A stretch of 64,000 nt of DNA, from contig JABVXV010000145.1 of NCBI GenBank assembly GCA_013365325.1, positions 62,001 to 126,000 of the forward strand, read 5' to 3'. The stretch comes from Dipetalonema caudispina (taxonomy: Eukaryota; Nematoda; Chromadorea; Rhabditida; Onchocercidae). A model generated the notes under the pieces. That model was not told the DNA's origin. It ran no database searches and saw nothing but the letters and a program-made list of their open reading frames with translations. A program made the translations under genes and the position numbers. This document shows positions 51,047 to 63,602 of this stretch, piece after piece (position 1 is the first letter of the stretch; the number at the start of each line of letters is the position of its first letter).

Positions 51047-51118
51047 GGGCTGAGCCGGGGATTGATCCCGGGACCTCTCGCACCCTAAGCGAGAATCATA
51101 CCACTAGACCACTCAGCC
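51047..51118 (-). tRNA. tRNA-Pro (anticodon AGG)
   Basis: Read on the minus strand from 51118. Acceptor GGCTGAG pairs with CTCAGCC, discriminator C as usual for eukaryotic tRNA-Pro. Anticodon stem CTCGC/GCGAG with loop TTAGGGT, so anticodon AGG. T stem CCGGG/CCCGG. A TTTT terminator follows three bases after the 3' end. It is odd in that the T-loop reads ATCAATC, with A in place of the near-universal T at position 54, which would remove the ribothymidine site. It is otherwise intact and lies 1.0 kb from the Thr gene. Confidence 0.95.
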
Positions 51119-51774
51119 AGTCATGACCACTTGAAGTGTCCATCCAAGAGTGAGTTCTTTAAATTAATATAAAATTTAATGAATCCTAGAGTGGACAAGC
51201 ATAACGAATAATAAGAACTCACCCAATACTTCCCTCTATTGCATGTTATCTTCTCTTTCAAAACAAACTAGCAAAAAAAGTTATTTTTATATCATAAAGA
51301 CTGGAGGAAATAGAAAAATTGATCGAAATCTGATGTAATAAATGATCACTTTTGCAATCAAGAATCAACTTTAATTGCCCTATTTCAATCATTTACTCAA
51401 CTTCTTTTGGGAAACTGCTGGTTTAAATCATCTTCAGTAGAATGAGTGGAATGAAATAAATGACTGCTATTATGGTCATCATTCGAGGGAAAACATGATG
51501 CTTTACCGCAGCTGAGCTACACAGCAGATAAACAACTAAGATTAATAGCGGCACCTTTAGTATTTAGTTAAAGCCATTGTATATAGTTTTTGATCAAAAC
51601 AACTCTGTTATCTTTGTTAAATTCCATCCGGAAATTATAAAAATACTATGATCATCAAGATTCTCGAACGTTGTATAAAGGAACAAGGCAGAATAGGAAG
51701 CAAAGCATTTCCTTCACACTTTGAAGTGTTAAACATTCTTAAACTATTTAAACTGGTTTGGATTTCCTAAAATT

Positions 51775-54338
51775 CTATCTGATATTGAGCAACAACACTT
51801 GAATATCCATGACATTTGTTCCGGAGGGCCCAAAGATGATGTGGGATTTGCCATTATTGAATTTCTTCCAGAAATTATAAGAATCATTGTCATTCAAATA
51901 TCTATCAATCACTATTTTGTTCCATTGCGATCTCTCTTCACAAATATATCGCATATCGTTGCTGGTCAGCACAGCTCCAGCTGCATCTGTTGGTCCATCT
52001 TGGCCATCGGTACCAACACTCATCAATGCAAATTCCACTTTTTCTTGTTTGAAATCAAACTGCTCAAGGAGTTTCGAAAGTGCAGCAAGAACAATTTGTT
52101 GATTACGACCACCCTTACCGCTTCCTTTTATGGTTACCGTACACTCACCACCAAATAACAGAGCAATTTTGTCTTAAATTGCAAAATTTTTCAAATTTCG
52201 AAATTCTTTGAATAATTAAATTCAATATTTCTCTAGTTTGATTAAATAAAAGTAAAACTTTCTATGAAACTTGACAATCTATTGCAATTTAGATACAGAT
52301 GCATAATCACCTCCAGATGGTGCTGCATTATTTGCTGACGCTATGTTCGCAGATTGCAATGCTTGATTAAATGATTTTCCTGCTATCGCTGCATTAATAA
52401 CATTGGCAAGTTGAGATCCAAATGAATCAGCATCTTCCGCAATAATCCTGCTCACCAAATGACACCGACAACCACTTTTTCTTAATAACTCGTCGACACC
52501 TAATAGTGCAATTTCATTGTTTAAAATAATCATATTGTGAACATCGACATCCTAAAAAAGAAGATAACTTAAATGATGTCAAAAATTCCTTCTTTTATAA
52601 GTTCCGTCATTTTAAGCATACCGGTAACAAGCTTTCCAGACATGTATTGTTAAAAAGCAGTTCATTCACAAAGAAAACAAAAAGAATAACGATGGGCTAT
52701 TAGACCTTCTTTCAAGAGCTCATTAAATCTTGCAAAGCTAAGACAAGTCGTAATTAAAAAGAACTTCCTCAAAATGCCAAAAAACAAGATTGTCTTCTCT
52801 TTAAAATTGAAAATAAACGATAGACAAGTGCTCACATGGACCGATTTCATTTCATGAGATTCAAGAGCAGCTTGCACCGCACTTGGTATGACATGCCAAG
52901 CATTCAATTCCTTCAAAACAGCAATTGGATCGAGCTTATTTGGAGAAGTCATTATCACAGTCGGCCCACTAGCTATAAATTCCAGTGGATCACCAACAAC
53001 ATCAGAAATGATAAGAGCTAAAGTCTGCAAAAACGATATACAAAGATACGGATGTTATTCCATATTACATTTATTAGTAAATGAGCGGTTATAGGCAGCT
53101 TTAAAATGTTAATTAAAATTGTAGTATTCGATAAGATATATGCCAAACAATAACTGTCTTTACACGAGACTAAGACTTCGAAACACTTTTCAGCATAATG
53201 CTAATTCTAAATTGAAAGATTACGTTGTTACCTTCGCAGGGTGTGCTATTTGAGCCAATTTGCCACCTTTTAATCGTGAAAGTGCTTTCCGTACAGTATT
53301 CACTAGCTTAATCTCAGCTCCTCGCGAAGTCATAGCATTTATAGTTTTTTGTTTGTCATCAAGTGAAATAGAAGAAATTGGGGCCGAGAGAAGTGCTGAA
53401 CCGCCACCTAAACCAACTACTTTAATTTTCAAACTCCGTGAAGAGCTCACATAACTGAAAGGAATTTCAGGAGATTCAAAAATTATTGACGATGAAGTTT
53501 CTAAAAAAACTAAACCTTCAATTTATCATGCTTTTACTACTACCTATCACGTTTTATTTACATTCTTCCCCTAAATAGAAATATTACTGATCTTTTAAGG
53601 AGGCAATAAAATTAAAATGAAAGAAAGACCCGAAATCAATACAAGGAAGATATCATTTGATGTTTGCAACCTTTCGGCCATTTCTTCAATCAGTCGAGCA
53701 TTATTGCAAGCATCTTCATCCGGTAAGTTGTTTGTGGCACCTTCCAGAAATTTTGTCCGTAAATTTGTGTTCTTTCTGACAAAAACCTAAGTTTGTTGGA
53801 ATTAAACATTAAATTAAATCGGCCCTTGGTATTTCATCCCACCTAATTCAGTCCCCATTAAATTTGGTTGGAATTTCTCCAAAGACCGCAAGTTTCATTT
53901 CTCCTATCGATCATTTGGCAACTGGTAAAATTGAATTCTGTCAAAACATACAATTTTTGGAGTGTGCCCCGCGGAACACTTGCAAGACCTTCAGTGATAT
54001 GACCCTCTAATGCATCCTCTGCGCCACGTACCATATCCAATGCAGCCTTACCAAAAGCGGCTAAATGAACATTGTGATTGATCCGATAAATCCGTTGTCC
54101 CACTTTGATACAACCATTTGTTAAGCACAGATTCTAGAAATTTTTAAATCCTAGTTTTCTAGAGTTGAAAATTCTAAAAAGTTTATAAATACTACCAAGG
54201 ACTAATTGCTAATTTAGCACTAAACCTAGAAAAATAACCCGTTCAAATGAGACTTACGTCTCGGACACGCTGATATGGTTGTGCAGCATTAACAGCAGCT
54301 TGAAGTGCGTGAATACAAAGATCCCGTAACTCATTCAT
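51775..54338 (-). CDS. GLYCTK: Glycerate kinase (GLYCTK, MOFRL family)
   Basis: Phosphorylates D-glycerate (2-phosphoglycerate product in animals) in serine and fructose catabolism. Seven exons on the minus strand: 54338-54258, 54133-53952, 53775-53630, 53407-53232, 53024-52836, 52551-52311, 52172-51775; 1413 nt, 470 residues, all in phase. The N-terminal DUF4147-type domain has LAAFGKAALDMV, a LISGGGSALLSAP glycine loop across an exon junction near residue 137, RKALSRLKGGKLA and IISDVVGDPLEFIASGPTV. The C-terminal MOFRL domain has GECTVTIKGSGKGGRNQQIV and SVGTDGQDGPTDAAGAV, ending GTNVMDIQVLLL. It is shorter than the human protein (523) because it lacks the N-terminal extension that carries mitochondrial targeting, so a cytosolic location is inferred. 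The donor of exon 6 (g|GTGATT) was chosen by phase. Confidence 0.95.
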
Positions 54339-54352
54339 GGCAATACATGAAC

Positions 54353-54360
54353 CTATAAAT
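54353..54360 (-). promoter_or_regulatory. Candidate trans-splice acceptor before glycerate kinase
   Basis: ATTTATAG on the minus strand ends 14 bases before the ATG, leaving a short leader, as expected for a spliced-leader site. Confidence 0.5.
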
Positions 54361-55784
54361 GAATCTAGATTGGTATTAAGTGCTAAATTTAACAATTAGA
54401 ATATGAATGCAAAAAGCATAGCATTTGTCTCTTGCAATGAATAAATGTTCACGTTGAAAAATAAATCAATAGCTTGAGAAATAAAGATCCAGATTTGCAT
54501 AGTACATGTATAGACATTTATAAAATGGAAGTAGAGATAATAAAATCACTTAATTATTTTCAAATTTGGTATCCTGAAATTAGTTGCCAAAGAAATTGAC
54601 AAAATCGAAAATAAACTTGTCCAGAAATCAAGAGAAAATTAAATAAAAAGGTAAATTTTGTGGATAACAATTTTATCACATCTAATCAATCCTGCTTTTC
54701 ATTTCCAACATTTACTCATTCGATTGCTCTGAATGCTATAAAATGACAAGTAGCGCAAAATGCTACTTATATTAACCGCATTATTTACGGCATAAGTTGT
54801 GCTGTCAATTTTGAATTACTCAATTACTTACCAGAAAAATTACATTATATATATCCGACAACGTTAGAACATCATTTCTTGCGTTAAATATGGCAATATA
54901 ATTACGGATAATGATTATAGCAGTATACATGGGTACAACCTAATTTTTATCATGCCATGCATATTGTAAGCAAACTACGTAAAATTATTACGTCAAATCA
55001 CATAACCTGAAAAACTAGAAAGTGCTAGATATTATCAGGTAGTATAGGTATGACAAAGAAACAATTTGTGTATTTATAGAGTGATTAAACAGAAATTCTA
55101 ATATTCAAATTCGAATTTTTTATGGCAATTAAAGTGATGATGGGGAAAATTGAGAGAAAAGTCTACTTGCAAAACGAAAATTCAAAAAAAAATCAGAAAA
55201 CCGGATTTAACGACGCATTTCATTCCGCGGGACTGTCGTGCGTGGTCGGATTAAGGGATGTTTCGTTGGGATACAGCAATGGATCGGATGGTCTGGGATG
55301 TTTCTACAATTCGGTTTTGGGGTTTATTTTATGGGTTTTTGGTGTCCGTGTGGTATCAATAGGCTGATTAGTAGGTTTTTCGAATTGTTTCATACAAACT
55401 GGTCATTGGTCATACAGTGGAACGGTTTTCCAGATTGGTGATGTAGATATCTAGCAAGATTTTGGGACAGTTTTAATTTTGAGTTAAGCCGAAGCAAAGA
55501 TTTTTCTCTATGGCTGAACTAAAAGTAACATAATATCTAGAACATCAAAGCGGCAGACTGATCAGTAAGGTAATTGAAAAGACAGATACATGGCTGTCGA
55601 TGTGAACAATGGGTAAACATTGGGTAAGGTACAAATGATTGGAATTCTTTTAACGTGACTTATCTAAATTATTGCTTCATGTAAATCATTTGCATTGTTC
55701 ATTTGCTTTCAATTTTAAGCTGGCTTATATCAATTACTTGGAATTTAGCAATTGTGGAAGCTTTGGTTGGATTTGATCTGGAAG
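54361..55784. promoter_or_regulatory. Bidirectional intergenic region, glycerate kinase / NAA25
   Basis: The two genes diverge from this 1.45-kb spacer. Most of it is AT-rich, but 55,190-55,440 is noticeably GC-richer with several CG dinucleotides and may mark the NAA25 promoter. An 81-codon ORF there (55,122-55,367, plus) lacks recognisable homology. A GAATTTAG acceptor ends 36 bases before the NAA25 ATG and is a candidate spliced-leader site. Confidence 0.4.
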
Positions 55785-58700
55785 ATGTCGAAAAGTAGTG
55801 ATCAGATTGTGCTGGAAAGACGGCTCAAACCGATATATGGTATGCTTGATTGGTAATATTAGAAATGATATGGTCATATTTGAATTTTCCGAAGTAATTT
55901 TTTAAATTTCGAAGGTTTTCGTGAGGAAAATTTATTTGCTTGAATAAATCCATACTTTGTAAGATGGAGATCATTTTACTATTTCACTTAAATAAAAATA
56001 AAAATATGAATGATTCAGATGCAATTGATGCAGGCAGTAACAAAAAAGCAATGCAGGAAGCGGACAAAGTCTTGAAGAAACATCCCACTACTCACTGTGC
56101 TAAGGTTTTGATTGTTTAATAGACTGAGTGATTGACTAATTGGTTAGTTGAAATTATTTTCAGTTAATGCTTGTATAAGCGCAGGAAGCTTACTGTGGGT
56201 TAAGAGCATGAATGAAACGAGGTGGAATGTCAGATTAGAAGCTACTAACTTGAATAAACTTATCGTATGGTAGACAGTGCTAACGATTATTTCAGGAAAG
56301 TTGGTTGTTTCATATAGTAGAGGGAAACACTCAAAGTCTTTCCTTCCTACTTTTATTTTTTTACCCAAGTAAAAATTTTGTACAAAAAATTAATGTGAAA
56401 TTACTTTCATGCATGTAATGGTTTCCTCAGATATATGTTAAGTTTTTTTGAGGTTTTAAAAGCACTGGCTTTGATTCGCGCCGATCGTGTAAGTGAAGCG
56501 TGGCCATTGATCGATGAAGTTGAGTCAGTGAAAGATGATTTTGATGAAAATACTCTCCAAGCTTTGTGTCACTGTTTTAAGGTTTCGCTGAATTTATATC
56601 CTATCACCATTATCATAAGCCATTTTTATCTTTTTCCAGTGAAAGTTTGAGAAGGATATTTTATTTTAGGCAGTTTCATCTGTTTTTGCTTCAGAATACA
56701 TTTTAGTGGTTTTGATCGCCCTTATAGTTGACAGTGTTAAATTGATATCCTTTATTCGTATAATTACAGGAAGCTTATACTCCTGAAAGAATATCTATAT
56801 TATACGAAAAGATTTGTGCTCGTTATCCCAAAAACGAACAGTACCTGACTCATTTATTTATGAGTTATGTTCGTGTACGAAATTATAAGCAGCAACAGAA
56901 GACAGCTTTGGCATTATATAAAGAATTTCAGCGAAATCCATACTATTTCTGGAATGTTATGAGTATCGTTATGCAGGTCAGTTTTTTTTTTCTTTTTACT
57001 ACTTTACTGTTTAAAAAGCAGTTCTTTACTAATTAAATAGATATATATTATGGTATTCAATATTATCCTGCAATATATTTAATGAATAAGATAGAACAGA
57101 TGGTTCCAGCTGAATGTTACCTTTAACTAAGAAGATTTTTCCGAGTTAGATGTTTGCATTAGTGTATTTAATTACCACAATTTAAGCAAAGTTTGTTTGA
57201 AAATTGAAACTAGCATTTGGCATTTGACGCCGATGTCTTGGGGTCAAAAAAACTGCTCTACAAATTATCTCGCTTATTTTAGAATTGGCAACTATTTCAA
57301 AATAATTTGTTTTACCACTGACTTATGATTCTTGCTTTTTCGGTAAAGCTTCAAGTAATTTGCATTAATAAAAACTGCAGGCAATTACGGGGGATCAGAA
57401 CTTGGCTCAATCAACACTGTATCCATTAGCTGAAAAAATGGTTACAAAAATGATCGAATCCAATTTAATACAAGCTGAGGCTGGTTTGTATTGCGAAGTT
57501 TCTGAATTCGGAACTTATTTTCGTGTGGATGTGAAGTTGAAATGGGATATTTTAAATTGTGCTTAAAGCATTTAATAGTTGTCTTTTTCAAACTTGAGAT
57601 TATAATGTAAATTTAGGCGAAATTTTATCTTCTAAATTTCAGAATGTGATTTATACGTGCTTATCCTGGAAAATTCTGGACAGTATGCGAAAGCTGCGCT
57701 CTTTCTTGAAGGTATATACATTTCCCTCAAATGTATGTACCTATGAACGGATTTAAATACATATATATGTTTATTGGTCATATTTTTCCGAAATTTTGAA
57801 CAAAATTTTGGTGAGAGTAAAATGAACTGTTCGTTCGTTGGGCACAAGATACTATCCTCAAAGGATTTTTCTACAAATTGCAAAGATAATTGTAGCAGTG
57901 AAAAGCTTAATTTTTGAAGTATACTGTATTTTAGCAGATAGTTTGGCACGTCGACATATAAAACATCCCGCTCAGTTTTTGTTCTACAACATTTTAAGAT
58001 TATATCAGCTGGAAGGCGATCACGGGACTGTTATTGAACGTAGTATCAATGAATTGAAGAATAAGTTAGTTTTCATTTCTCATAAGAGATGCATTTTTTC
58101 AAAACAGTTCCCATTAAATCTCACTGTGGACTCTTTTTTTTATCAAAAATCTACATATTCAATTTGCAGTCCCGACGATTGGTCACTGTGGACGTTTTTG
58201 TTTGATTCAACATTTGCATCTGTGAAAAGTGTTGAAGAAGATGAAGCAAGAAAAAGGTGCAAGAGATGGCTGTTTTATTTAAACTTTGCCTTCCAAAAAT
58301 TGGAAACATTCGTATTTCAACTGAAGTTCAGAAGTATTAGAATTGATAATTTTCCACTGCTTTGTTCAAGTTAGCACTCACTTTTTAGATTACTGGATAG
58401 AGTCATCGAACGAATTTTGTCACTAGTAGCCGAACCGTTGAATAAAATACTGTTGCGTGGACCATATCTTGCACGCCTGACATTCGTCAGGAAATTACTG
58501 GAAAATGAAATTGTAGCAAGCAGTTTATTAGATACGCTTAAACTTAGTAAGTTACTTGTGCAACAAATCTCATAAATAATTTGGTTTCTTGGACAATTTT
58601 TGAAATTATTAAACTGTAATTAAAGATATTTCAATAATTTCGAAAATCCTCAATATATTTTTCGTAAGGAAAATTTACAGGTGATCCTCATGAGTATTTG

Positions 58701-61700
58701 TTTGAGTATATCCGTTTGTTCCACAGTAAACCGTGCTGTTATGTTGATTTGAAGCCCTTTCTTTTCCTCATAAGAGATGATCAAGTTGATGGTTTTATGC
58801 AAAGGGTTTCGGATTTTATCACTATGTTGAAGGAAGAACATAATGAGGAGAAAGGAAAGGTAAGTGCTCTTGCAAAACTTTTAAATTTGTTTTTTGTTTT
58901 TTTGATTTTATTCCATTTACTTTATGCAACGATCAGTGAACGCATTAAGAGAGAGATATTGGTAAAAGTGGATTCAATTTTTATTCTGAACTCAATCCGG
59001 ATTTTTTGTTTATAGACCACAAGCGTACACTGGGCGGACATTGTATATCAGTGCTTACGACGGGGGTTAGGACTTCATGAGAAGCTATCAGCAGTTGAAA
59101 AAAGACGGGCTGTCACTTATATGGTCAAAATGATTGATTGCTGTTCGGATTCTGATCTTGCTGCAGCTGTATATGCTCATCTTGCTGCAACTTTGTTGTG
59201 GGATTTGTATGCTGATAACGGTATGTTTATTTATGCTTAGGTTTCAAATAAATCGCTACAATATCTACCATTCGAAGATGGTAAATCGAAGCGTTTCGAG
59301 TATGAAAGGGATTATTTGTTTTTTTTTTTTGTGGTAATCTTTCATGTACCACTAAAATAAAATTAGAGGTCATGTATACCATTAGCAACTTATTAACTGC
59401 TTTAGAATATGTAAGGCGCAGGAATTTTGAAATTTAAATCTTAGAATTTGAATGTTGGTTTCTATCATATCCAAGTACTATATTGTTATAGTTTCCATCG
59501 TTGGTGATCCTATCTCTGCTCATTATCTTATCTTTTATCGTGAATTTAAAATGAGAAAAATATATTCTCATATTTTAAACATACAATTGAGCCCGATGAA
59601 ATCGGTATACTACTCTACCGAACAGTATCCAAAATCGATGGTGCTAGTTTTCATTGGATCTAATTTCCAACTGCTTCAGGCAATAATACAAAATTTAGGA
59701 GATGCTGATGCATTATATGAGTTGATATTGCTGTTAGAATGGGTTGTTAAAAATCACCCATCGGATCCGATCAGTGCTATTGTTTTATGTAAAGCTTATT
59801 CATCTATTGGTGTTACAACTCAAGTGCAAAGGTTTATGCGTATTTTGGATATAAAATATATTCAAAGGGATACTTTAGGTTAATAAATTCATTTTACTTT
59901 CTCAAATAAGGAATCATTTCTGGATCTGATGTATATCTTTATACCTTACTACCGCAGTCTTTCTCAAAAAATAATTCAGAGTAGGGGCAATGAAGGTACC
60001 GTTACTGGAAAAATTATTTTTAAACGCAAGAAGATTGAAATTATAACCATCGCCTAATTTGATTGTGACAGATTTTTCAGGTTATCTTATTTATGGTCTG
60101 CTGGAGCAATATGGTAGGTTTAGTAGTGCTATAATTCATTATACGGAACTTGCTGCTTTCTTCGATCAAACAGAAAAAGAGGTTTGTTTTATGTTTGGAA
60201 TTTTTGTAGAGGCAGTACTTTGACCATATTTTTGGACATTTGGAGTCAAAAGTTCTAAAACCTTATATACAAATCTTAATCCAACAGCTAGGAATTGAGA
60301 AGATATCTTTCACTTGAAGCTTAATTTTTAATGTTAGGGGTGCTAATTATTTTCTAGGCAAATAAGATTTGATTAGTGCTTTTCTGTGATTTTTTTGATT
60401 CCAGGTATCGGAATGTCTAACTACTGCTTACAAAAATGGCAGCTTTTTGCAAGTGCCACGATTAGTTGAATTCCTCAATAAAATCAACAAGTCGTTCATT
60501 GCTGTCGGTGTTGACATACAAACCCGGGCGTTAAGTGCATGTTTTGCAGTTGATAAAGTTCAGCTTGTTGTTGATACTATGTACGGAGATGAGGAACCTA
60601 TTGGTTAGTTTTTCTGCAACAATAATCACTACTTTTCAGTAATCCTTGTAGAAATCCAAAAGAATTACTAGGAATTAAGATGCAGTTTGAAACTCACTGC
60701 TCGAGTGCTCTCTCTAGTTTACGTTATAAGCGTGAGTTTTGTCCTTGACTTACTCTTATATATACTTATTAATGGTTGAATGATGGCTAAGAATTATCGA
60801 ATAATAGAAATATATTTGTGGGAAGTAAATATATAGTGTTGGAAACATCTATTCGATAATAATTCCACAGTAATTAAATAAATAACTCTTTTTTTGATCA
60901 ACTATAATTCTACATCAATTATGGACAAAAGATTGTTGGAAAGTTTCAGATTTTCTTGCACTTGTGGATAATCGTGATTTCGGCATCATACCATCGTTTG
61001 ATGCTAACAGAGAGCAGCAAAAGCTTAACGAAATGAAGCAACGTACGTACCATGAGCAGGTCGTAATTTATTTTTTAAAAATCATTAAATTTCGGAAATT
61101 TTATGAAGTTTATGGTATAGTCTTTCAAGTTTTAGTCATCTACAATAAGTATAGACTGATGTTTTCCAGTGTGACGCAATGAAATTGAGCCATTTGCTAA
61201 TGAAATCAATAGCAGCTGTAGGTCATTCCAAATGTACTCTAAAGAATTTGTCCATTTTTTTGGATCAACTTAAGAAGCATGTCGAGCATTGCAGGCAAAC
61301 ATATAAAGAGGACGACAGATTGGTAAGGTTATTAAAAACTTTTAAATAAATTTAGTTTTGACCTTTTTGACTTCTAGTAGGAAATTTTACAATACTTTCT
61401 ACATTTTCACAACATTTCTATGCTTTTTTCAAGACTTTGATTTTGTCGCAGATGTTGGTGTTATCCATTACTTTTTGCGTGTCGTAATGTTAAGGTATAA
61501 CGTGCGGTTTTTACTATCATCATTTTGTAAATTAATTAATAAACCGTGATTTCAGCCCAACTTGCTGCAGTCTCCACCACCAGTACATTTAAGCGAATTA
61601 ATAAATACGCCAAAAATGGATTTACTGATGCTTTTATTAAAATCAGCATCAAGTGTGGTGGAATGTTCAGAACACATCATCTCATCTAATGTAAGCTAAC

Positions 61701-61782
61701 GTTTTAGGAAGACAGCTTAATTAATATTTCAAGTTTCTCTTTTCGTATGTTTCAGTTGGATGTTCATGATTTGTCAAAATGA
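55785..61782 (+). CDS. NAA25: NatB N-terminal acetyltransferase auxiliary subunit NAA25 (Mdm20 family)
   Basis: Ribosome-anchoring subunit of NatB, which acetylates Met-Asp/Glu/Asn N termini with catalytic NAA20; the C. elegans relative is CRA-1. Eighteen exons: 55785-55839, 56019-56104, 56453-56581, 56770-56976, 57381-57483, 57643-57711, 57935-58064, 58170-58256, 58389-58546, 58681-58859, 59016-59220, 59699-59878, 60081-60181, 60405-60603, 60950-61059, 61170-61322, 61556-61690, 61756-61782; 2313 nt, 770 residues, all in phase. Matches include ERRLKPIYD, the TPR-like RNPYYFWNVMSIVMQ, LYPLAEKMVTKMI, LRGPYLARL, the FHSKPCCYVDLKPF block, DIKYIQRDTLGYLIYGLLEQYG and LVDNRDFGIIPSFD. It is shorter than human NAA25 (972), mostly through loss of C-terminal sequence and loops. 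The last exon codes only eight residues and its TGA overlaps AATAAA. Confidence 0.95.
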
Positions 61783-61787
61783 ATAAA
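61782..61787 (+). promoter_or_regulatory. AATAAA overlapping the NAA25 stop codon
   Basis: The last A of the TGA stop is the first A of AATAAA. If used, the 3' UTR would be only about 15-25 nt. A further downstream gene begins 183 bases after the stop, as in compact nematode gene pairs. Confidence 0.5.
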
Positions 61788-61965
61788 TGACGGTAATACT
61801 ATATCAGTTGAAGTGAATTAGTGTTTATGAAGAAAACAAAGCAACTTTGTTCACAAAATTAAGTACAAAACTGGAAGTGTGTGAGAGAAATGAATAGCTG
61901 TGTGATAATAACGTTTGGTGTTTCTCGATACGTTTAAAAAACGACTTAAAATAAAAAAAAGGTTA

Positions 61966-63602
61966 ATGCAAATGGAAGTATGTACTTATTGCGCTGAAAT
62001 TAGAATTTATTAGCGCATTTTTCATCATTCAGTTATTAAACTTTCGTTCCAACGAACTGCCAGACTTGCTATTGCTTTATTTTATGATGAAAAATTAAAT
62101 ATGTTTTTTTAAGATTATTGAGCATGTTCATGAGGAAAAATTGCTTCACTGTTTGCCAGATGTTGCCGAAGTTGAAGATTTAGTTATTGGTAGGTTGCTA
62201 CTAGTTTTGAATTCATTTTTCATTTTTCTGTCTATTTTGAAAGTTGATTTAAGCCATTCGTTAATTTGGTTTGGTTATGATGCTGTCATTCTTTATGATT
62301 TGCATGAATTAAAGACAAAAAAATTTTTTGTTCACAAAAATAAGAGAAGTAAAACCCGAGCATTTTAAACTTGAAATTAGTTGCGCTTAATGAACTCTCT
62401 GCTACTTTGTTCAGATGTTACAATATGTTTCGAATATAATCATCATATAGTATTAGTTTAATATTAGTTGAAAAACTCTAAATCTCGCAATTTGGATTTC
62501 TAGCAATGCAGAAAATTTTGTGCATTATTGAAGTTCATAATTCCAATTGATCTCTTTTTTCCAGCTGTCGCTGCTTCAAATGTTGCTACGGGTGCACTCT
62601 GTTTTCATATAACATTACGGCACTGCAGTATGGTGCTACAAGTTCTTTCATTTGCGCAGCTAATTGTTAAATTGTTGGAAATGGTTGTGGATAATATCTT
62701 TTCATTTTCACTTAGTCAGGGAGCTAGAAAAGGTAATTTCTCGAAGGTGAGTTCTGTTGCGAATTTCGTTAATAAAAGAGAATTTTCAAAACTATAACAA
62801 AAACTGAGTTCATTTGATAAACTAATCCTGAATTTTTTTTATAAATGATTATACTGCAGTTGGTTTACATAGATCAGAATAAGTTTTAATTTATTTTTCC
62901 TAGTAACTTTAAATTCGTTGGAGATTGAAGTATATTCAGTTGTATCGTATTTTTGCTCTAAAAGAATTTGAAGTGTAGTGTGTTTGCTCTCGACTGAAAG
63001 GATTGGAAGTGTATTTTTTTTTCGAGATTGGTAATATGGGATTTCTTCTCGCTTTTTCTTCTACACAACTTCACTATCCTTTTCCAGAACCAAAGAAAAA
63101 ATGTTGTACTGAATAGGTTACATAAAGTACGGACATTGATCAATAAAGGTGTCACATCGATAAATACTCAATTATCTGATGTTCATGAATTGCTCAAAAG
63201 TGATGATCTCATCCCAGAAATTAGTAACGATTATGACGAGGTAAACACACTTCAGGATATTCGACATATTCTTTACAATCGCTATAGGGAGTTACTTTTA
63301 AGAAATTCAGTTAATTTTGTCTCATAACTTGCAGCTGATTACAATACGCTGCTTCGGTTACATTGTAGCAAGATTTAGTCAGATAATAGCATCATGGCAG
63401 TTGGGATGGTATTGAAGCTAAATTTGTTCTTATCTGATTGCTTATTTTAATGCTTTATTAAAATTATTGTTTTTAGGCAGTATGCATTATATTGCTCAAA
63501 GAGCAAGCCCAAGTCGACTCATCTATTATTGCCTCATATACGGATTCCATTATGGACATGCAAAAAACCGTAAAACGTATGCTAAATCAGTCGCAAGTTT
63601 GA
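61966..63602 (+). CDS. Unrecognised, mainly helical protein downstream of NAA25
   Basis: I do not recognise the family. Proposed exons: 61966-61977 (MQME, donor gtatgt), 62114-62189, 62565-62746 (donor GTGAGT), 63088-63240, then a last part ending at 63602. The first four join cleanly in phase, giving LPDVAEVEDLVIG, VAASNVATGALCFHITLRH, a Leu/Val-rich helix-like run (QVLSFAQLIVKLLEMV), then NRLHKVRTLINKGVTSINTQ and LLKSDDLIPEISNDYDE. The end is ambiguous. Joining 63240 directly to 63477 gives a coiled-coil-like tail ending MLNQSQV; an extra exon from 63335 (LITIRCFGYIVARFSQII) can be included with a different frame. Length is about 180-210 residues. The tiny first exon is inferred and the start is uncertain. 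It follows NAA25 by 183 bases, so an operon is possible. Confidence 0.5.

Larger units (their letters stand above)
47929..51774. other. Intergenic region with two tRNA genes
   Basis: Between the convergent TRM6 and glycerate kinase genes. Apart from the two minus-strand tRNA genes I see no gene. A lone T-arm-like GTTCGATTCC near 50,817 lies between them but has no matching acceptor or anticodon arms. Confidence 0.6.

Noticed and set aside
59452..59698. Extended 5' part of the ORF at NAA25 exon 12 as coding sequence
   Set aside because: Joining the previous exon in phase and matching the human protein require the acceptor at 59698; the upstream part is intron.
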